A DNA stretch of 33,629 bases, taken from Flavobacterium sp. I-STPP5a. GTDB taxonomy: Bacteria > Bacteroidota > Bacteroidia > Flavobacteriales > Flavobacteriaceae. The stretch lies in assembly GCF_009764685.1 (NCBI RefSeq), contig NZ_VHLM01000026.1, forward strand, positions 1 through 33,629. The letters are read 5' to 3'. Position numbers and translations under genes: made by a program. The notes below the pieces were generated by a model, which saw nothing but the letters and a program-made list of their open reading frames with translations, was not told the origin of the DNA and did not search any database. Shown here piece by piece: positions 31,657 to 33,629 of this stretch (positions within the stretch are counted from its first letter, which is position 1; each line of letters opens with the position of its first letter).

Positions 31657-32906
31657 TCAGTCCCAAAACCTGTGGGGAATGAAAAATTAAGCATAAATAA
31701 TTGTTAGCCTTAAAAGGAAAAATGCAACATTTTTAACGCCTCTAAATTGAGCTCTAAAAGCTTTTGTTTTAGCATTGAACGACTCTGCAGATGCGTTTGT
31801 GCTTCTGTTATCAAAATAGTTTAGTATGGTCTGTTAGTGATTTATTATAGATCTTGAGATTGTATTGAAAGACTTAAATCCAGATTGGCTTACTTTTTCA
31901 TGCCATTTAGCTATTCTTAAGAGTCCAATGATTTTATCTGTTGTTTTTTTCAAATATATTTCTCAACTCTTGGGCTAAATTATATGCTTTTTCGATATCT
32001 GGATATAATTCAAATAATAGTGTGGCACGTTCTATTTGGTTTTCGGACCATTTAGATTTGTTTTTATAGAGTAAATAGCGGCTGCGAGCTAGTAGTTGTT
32101 TAAGTGTGTCTCCATTAGATAGTACTTCAAAAGCAAATTCTTTAGGTCGTTTTTAGCTTTTTCTATAGCCTCATTTTCTTGATCGATTGCTTGCCAACGG
32201 TATTTGATTCTGATTTCTTGTAAAGCATCCAATGCTAATTTTTGAACATGGATTTAGCGTAGCGGTATCACGAATACCAAAAGTAAAATGAAAGATTTGA
32301 GTAAAGCGGTCTGTAACCCGCGTAGCATTTGGGAAACATTTCCTAGCAACGAGTCCCATATTTGCTGCCATATCTAGGGTAATTTCTGTGGCTTGATTAC
32401 GTGCCTTGGTAGTGATTTTTTCAAGAATAGCAATTATAGTATCGGCTTTAGTTCCTGCAATCATAGATACGATAGTTCCTTTTCTTCCTTTACCGGCTTT
32501 GTTGGTTAAGATGGTATAGAGTTCCTCATTGGAGAATGAAGTTTCTTCAATCGATAAATGTTTGCCTAAGTTTTGTGGAAAAATTAGCCATTGCTTGGCG
32601 TGAGGCAGTTGATCCCAGGTTTTAAAATCACTGAGAAAATCTTTGTATTGATGTTGTAGATTTAGGCCACTAACTCCATAGAAAGAAGCAATTGCATTAC
32701 AATCGTTTGGTCTGGAATCTATTGATTTCTTTTAAAAAAGACGCAAACTCTTGTGTCATGCGGGTGCCGTCTGTCACTAAATTACAATCTATAAAGACTA
32801 CTTGTCCAGTATCTTCGTTGAGCCATCTTCGGCGTGTGATATGCAGATAAACTTGATGAGCTCGAATGGGAAAGTCTTGAACTGTTATTTGGTCAAAAAA
32901 TGAAGT
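31657..32906 (-). pseudogene. Degenerate ISAon1-type transposase (insertion sequence remnant)
   Basis: Minus-strand translation gives ordered islands of a DDE transposase of the ISAon1 group: DFPIRAHQVYLHITRRRWLN and GTRMTQEFASFLKEI, then FYGVSG, SIEETSFSNEELYTILTNKA, ITLDMAANMGLVARKCFPNA, ALDALQEI, KSKWSENQIERATLLFELYP, and the C-terminal RSTNASAESFNAKTKAFRAQ with stop at 31687. Lesions: an extra base near 32711 (may be the natural ORF1/ORF2 boundary), SIDET changed to SIEET, a 52-bp insert at 32251-32302, an extra base in the T-run 31944-31950, and a TAA at 31834-31836 replacing Tyr. A possible element end GGGGTCAGTCCC starts near 31657, but no matching inverted repeat was found on the other side, so the element is truncated. 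Confidence 0.85.
32251..32302. repeat. 52-bp insert within the transposase remnant
   Basis: The transposase reads ..RVTDRF, then unrelated sequence, then the expected HVQKLALDALQEI. The extra DNA is exactly 52 bp, contains an inverted repeat GGTAT/ATACC around 32264-32278, and shifts the frame. It resembles a small palindromic mobile or dispersed element. Confidence 0.55.
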
Positions 32907-33063
32907 ATATGACCAAAATTATAGGCAAAAAAAGAATCAACATCAAGAAAATATAAACATTCTTTTAGAAGAAGAATCAAACCAAAAAAGTAGCCTCAAT
33001 CAAGTTGAGGCTTTAGCAGATAAACAAATCTTTTATAAAAATGAATTGGTTTCTATTTATTAA
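32881..33063 (+). pseudogene. Possible C-terminal fragment of an unknown gene next to the IS remnant
   Basis: An open frame without an ATG start, ending at TAA 33061-33063, reads ..NEVYDQNYRQKKNQHQENIN.. and ends FYKNELVSIY. The codon use looks like that of neighbouring genes, and the 5' side runs into the transposase remnant, as expected if the element cut a gene. I do not recognise the protein and it may be chance. A hairpin AGCCTCAA/TTGAGGCT (32992-33012) lies within it. Confidence 0.2.
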
Positions 33064-33104
33064 ATAAATATAAAAAATAAACAAAATAAATTAGGATTTC
33101 AAGA

Positions 33105-33182
33105 TGGTATTTCTTCGCTACAAGTCCTCGTTCCTTCCTTGCAGTTCGTCACTGTGGGCGTTCCGCTGCTATCCCTAACGCG
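33105..33182. repeat. GC-rich dispersed intergenic repeat
   Basis: A stretch clearly richer in G+C than its AT-rich surroundings. On the minus strand it reads GCGTTAGGGATAGCAGCGG at one end and TTGTAGCGAAGAAAT at the other, with a central ACTGCAAGGAAGGAACG part. I recognise this GCGTTAGGGATAGCAGCGG..TTGTAGCG layout as a dispersed non-coding repeat of Bacteroidota genomes. No protein is encoded. Confidence 0.55.
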
Positions 33183-33215
33183 GTTTGTGGATATAGAAGA
33201 CGCTTTTTGCAGAGA

Positions 33216-33289
33216 AGTAAAAACACTACCTATATATAAAGGTGTATTGTGTTATTTCAGTAGTAAAAAGAACACTACCTACATATAAT
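33216..33289 (+). repeat. Pair of short direct repeats
   Basis: agtaaaaacactacctatat at 33216 recurs as agtaaaaagaacactaccta (then catataa) at 33262, about 46 bp apart. They lie between the GC-rich repeat and the rRNA-type promoter. Confidence 0.5.
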
Positions 33290-33492
33290 AGAGTAGGGTT
33301 TACTAATATCAACACTAGAAAAACCAGGAGTCATTGTATAAAGAAAGGTATCAAATCCTCTTTAATAACATGATTTTACAGAAAAACAGCCCTAGTTCAA
33401 AAGAACTTAAAAAAGTTCAGGTTTTAAGAGTCGTTTAATCAGTGCTTTAGTTTAAAAGTTAAGAAAAGATCAAAAAAAGGCGAATAAAAAGC

Positions 33493-33522
33493 TTGTAAAA
33501 GCGAATAAAGGTTGTAGTTTTG
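33493..33522 (+). promoter_or_regulatory. Strong Bacteroidota promoter, probably of an rRNA operon
   Basis: TTG (33493-33495), 19-bp spacer, TAGTTTTG (33515-33522): a full match to the consensus. The transcript would run off the right end of the window. The bases that follow look like a flavobacterial 16S leader. Confidence 0.75.
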
Positions 33523-33629
33523 CACCCGCAATGACGCAGACGTTCTTTAAATGATTGACAAGTAAAACAAAGTAATTAGAGATTTACTCTTTAAATAAAC
33601 CTTAAAAAAAGCTTGTGAGATTTAAAAGA
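33523..33629 (+). other. Probable rRNA operon leader, cut by the window end
   Basis: Non-coding sequence after the strong promoter. It contains a boxA-like GTTCTTTAAA at 33542-33551, the usual antitermination signal of rRNA leaders, and ends in AGCTTGTGAGATTTAAAAGA just where 16S would be expected. The 16S gene itself is not in the window. Confidence 0.6.

Noticed and set aside
32171..32464. A 97-residue minus-strand frame as an independent gene
   Set aside because: It is a slice of the ISAon1-type transposase remnant, and its C-terminal third is translation of the 52-bp insert and a shifted frame.
1..33629. CRISPR array, prophage, restriction-modification or other defence system
   Set aside because: No regularly spaced direct repeats, cas genes, phage structural genes or recognisable defence proteins were found.

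Overview
The window looks like a draft contig from a flavobacterium (Bacteroidota, close to Flavobacterium). The DNA is AT-rich, Shine-Dalgarno sites are scarce, and many genes sit behind the Bacteroidota promoter pattern TTG-N(17-23)-TAnnTTTG. Gene content fits too: a PorV-family barrel, a DUF4105/Lnb protein, DUF547, an ISAon1-type transposase remnant and the flavobacterial order recQ / kdsD-tatC-AhpD-like-lptB. Both ends are repeats: the left end starts 2 bases outside an IS1595-family element, and the right end stops inside what looks like a ribosomal RNA operon leader, just before 16S.

Layout. 1-960: intact IS1595-type element. 1014-2083: a heavily decayed glycosyltransferase. 2210-2958: a broken flavobacterial hypothetical gene (one nonsense codon, one frameshift). 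2959-3728: mostly non-coding. 3729-9153: the end of a surface-polysaccharide locus (small conserved protein, two GT4 glycosyltransferases and a Wzy/ligase-like membrane protein joined by ATGA overlaps, then a WcaJ-like initiating sugar-phosphate transferase). The decayed glycosyltransferase is a paralogue of the first intact one, so the locus has been remodelled. 9162-11504: lipoprotein N-acyltransferase-like (Lnb/DUF4105) and PorV-like genes. 11742-13333: pssA and a GH25 lysozyme-like protein. 13365-18624: lptB, an AhpD-like gene, tatC and kdsD on the minus strand, divergent from recQ.

The most distinctive region is 18775-24103, an arsenosugar biosynthesis cluster. One minus-strand run encodes a DUF547 protein, an AhpD-like peroxidase-like protein, the radical SAM enzyme ArsS, an aquaporin, the arsenite methyltransferase ArsM and a TIGR04282 glycosyltransferase. 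A purine nucleoside phosphorylase lies divergently next to it. The inferred route is arsenite methylation by ArsM, transfer of a deoxyadenosyl group by ArsS, removal of adenine by the phosphorylase, and glycosyl or nucleotidyl processing by the TIGR04282 enzyme, with the aquaporin moving the arsenical. No arsR, arsC or arsenite efflux pump gene is in the window.

24106-31436 is housekeeping: a small unknown, a COG2509-type FAD protein, a secreted M20 amidohydrolase, lipoprotein MsrB, the run idi-queD-bcp, manA and a small unknown. A tRNA-Thr(UGU) gene with a strong terminator follows. 31657-32906 is a degenerate ISAon1-type transposase carrying a foreign 52-bp insert. 33064-33629 holds a dispersed GC-rich repeat, short direct repeats, and the rRNA-type promoter and leader.
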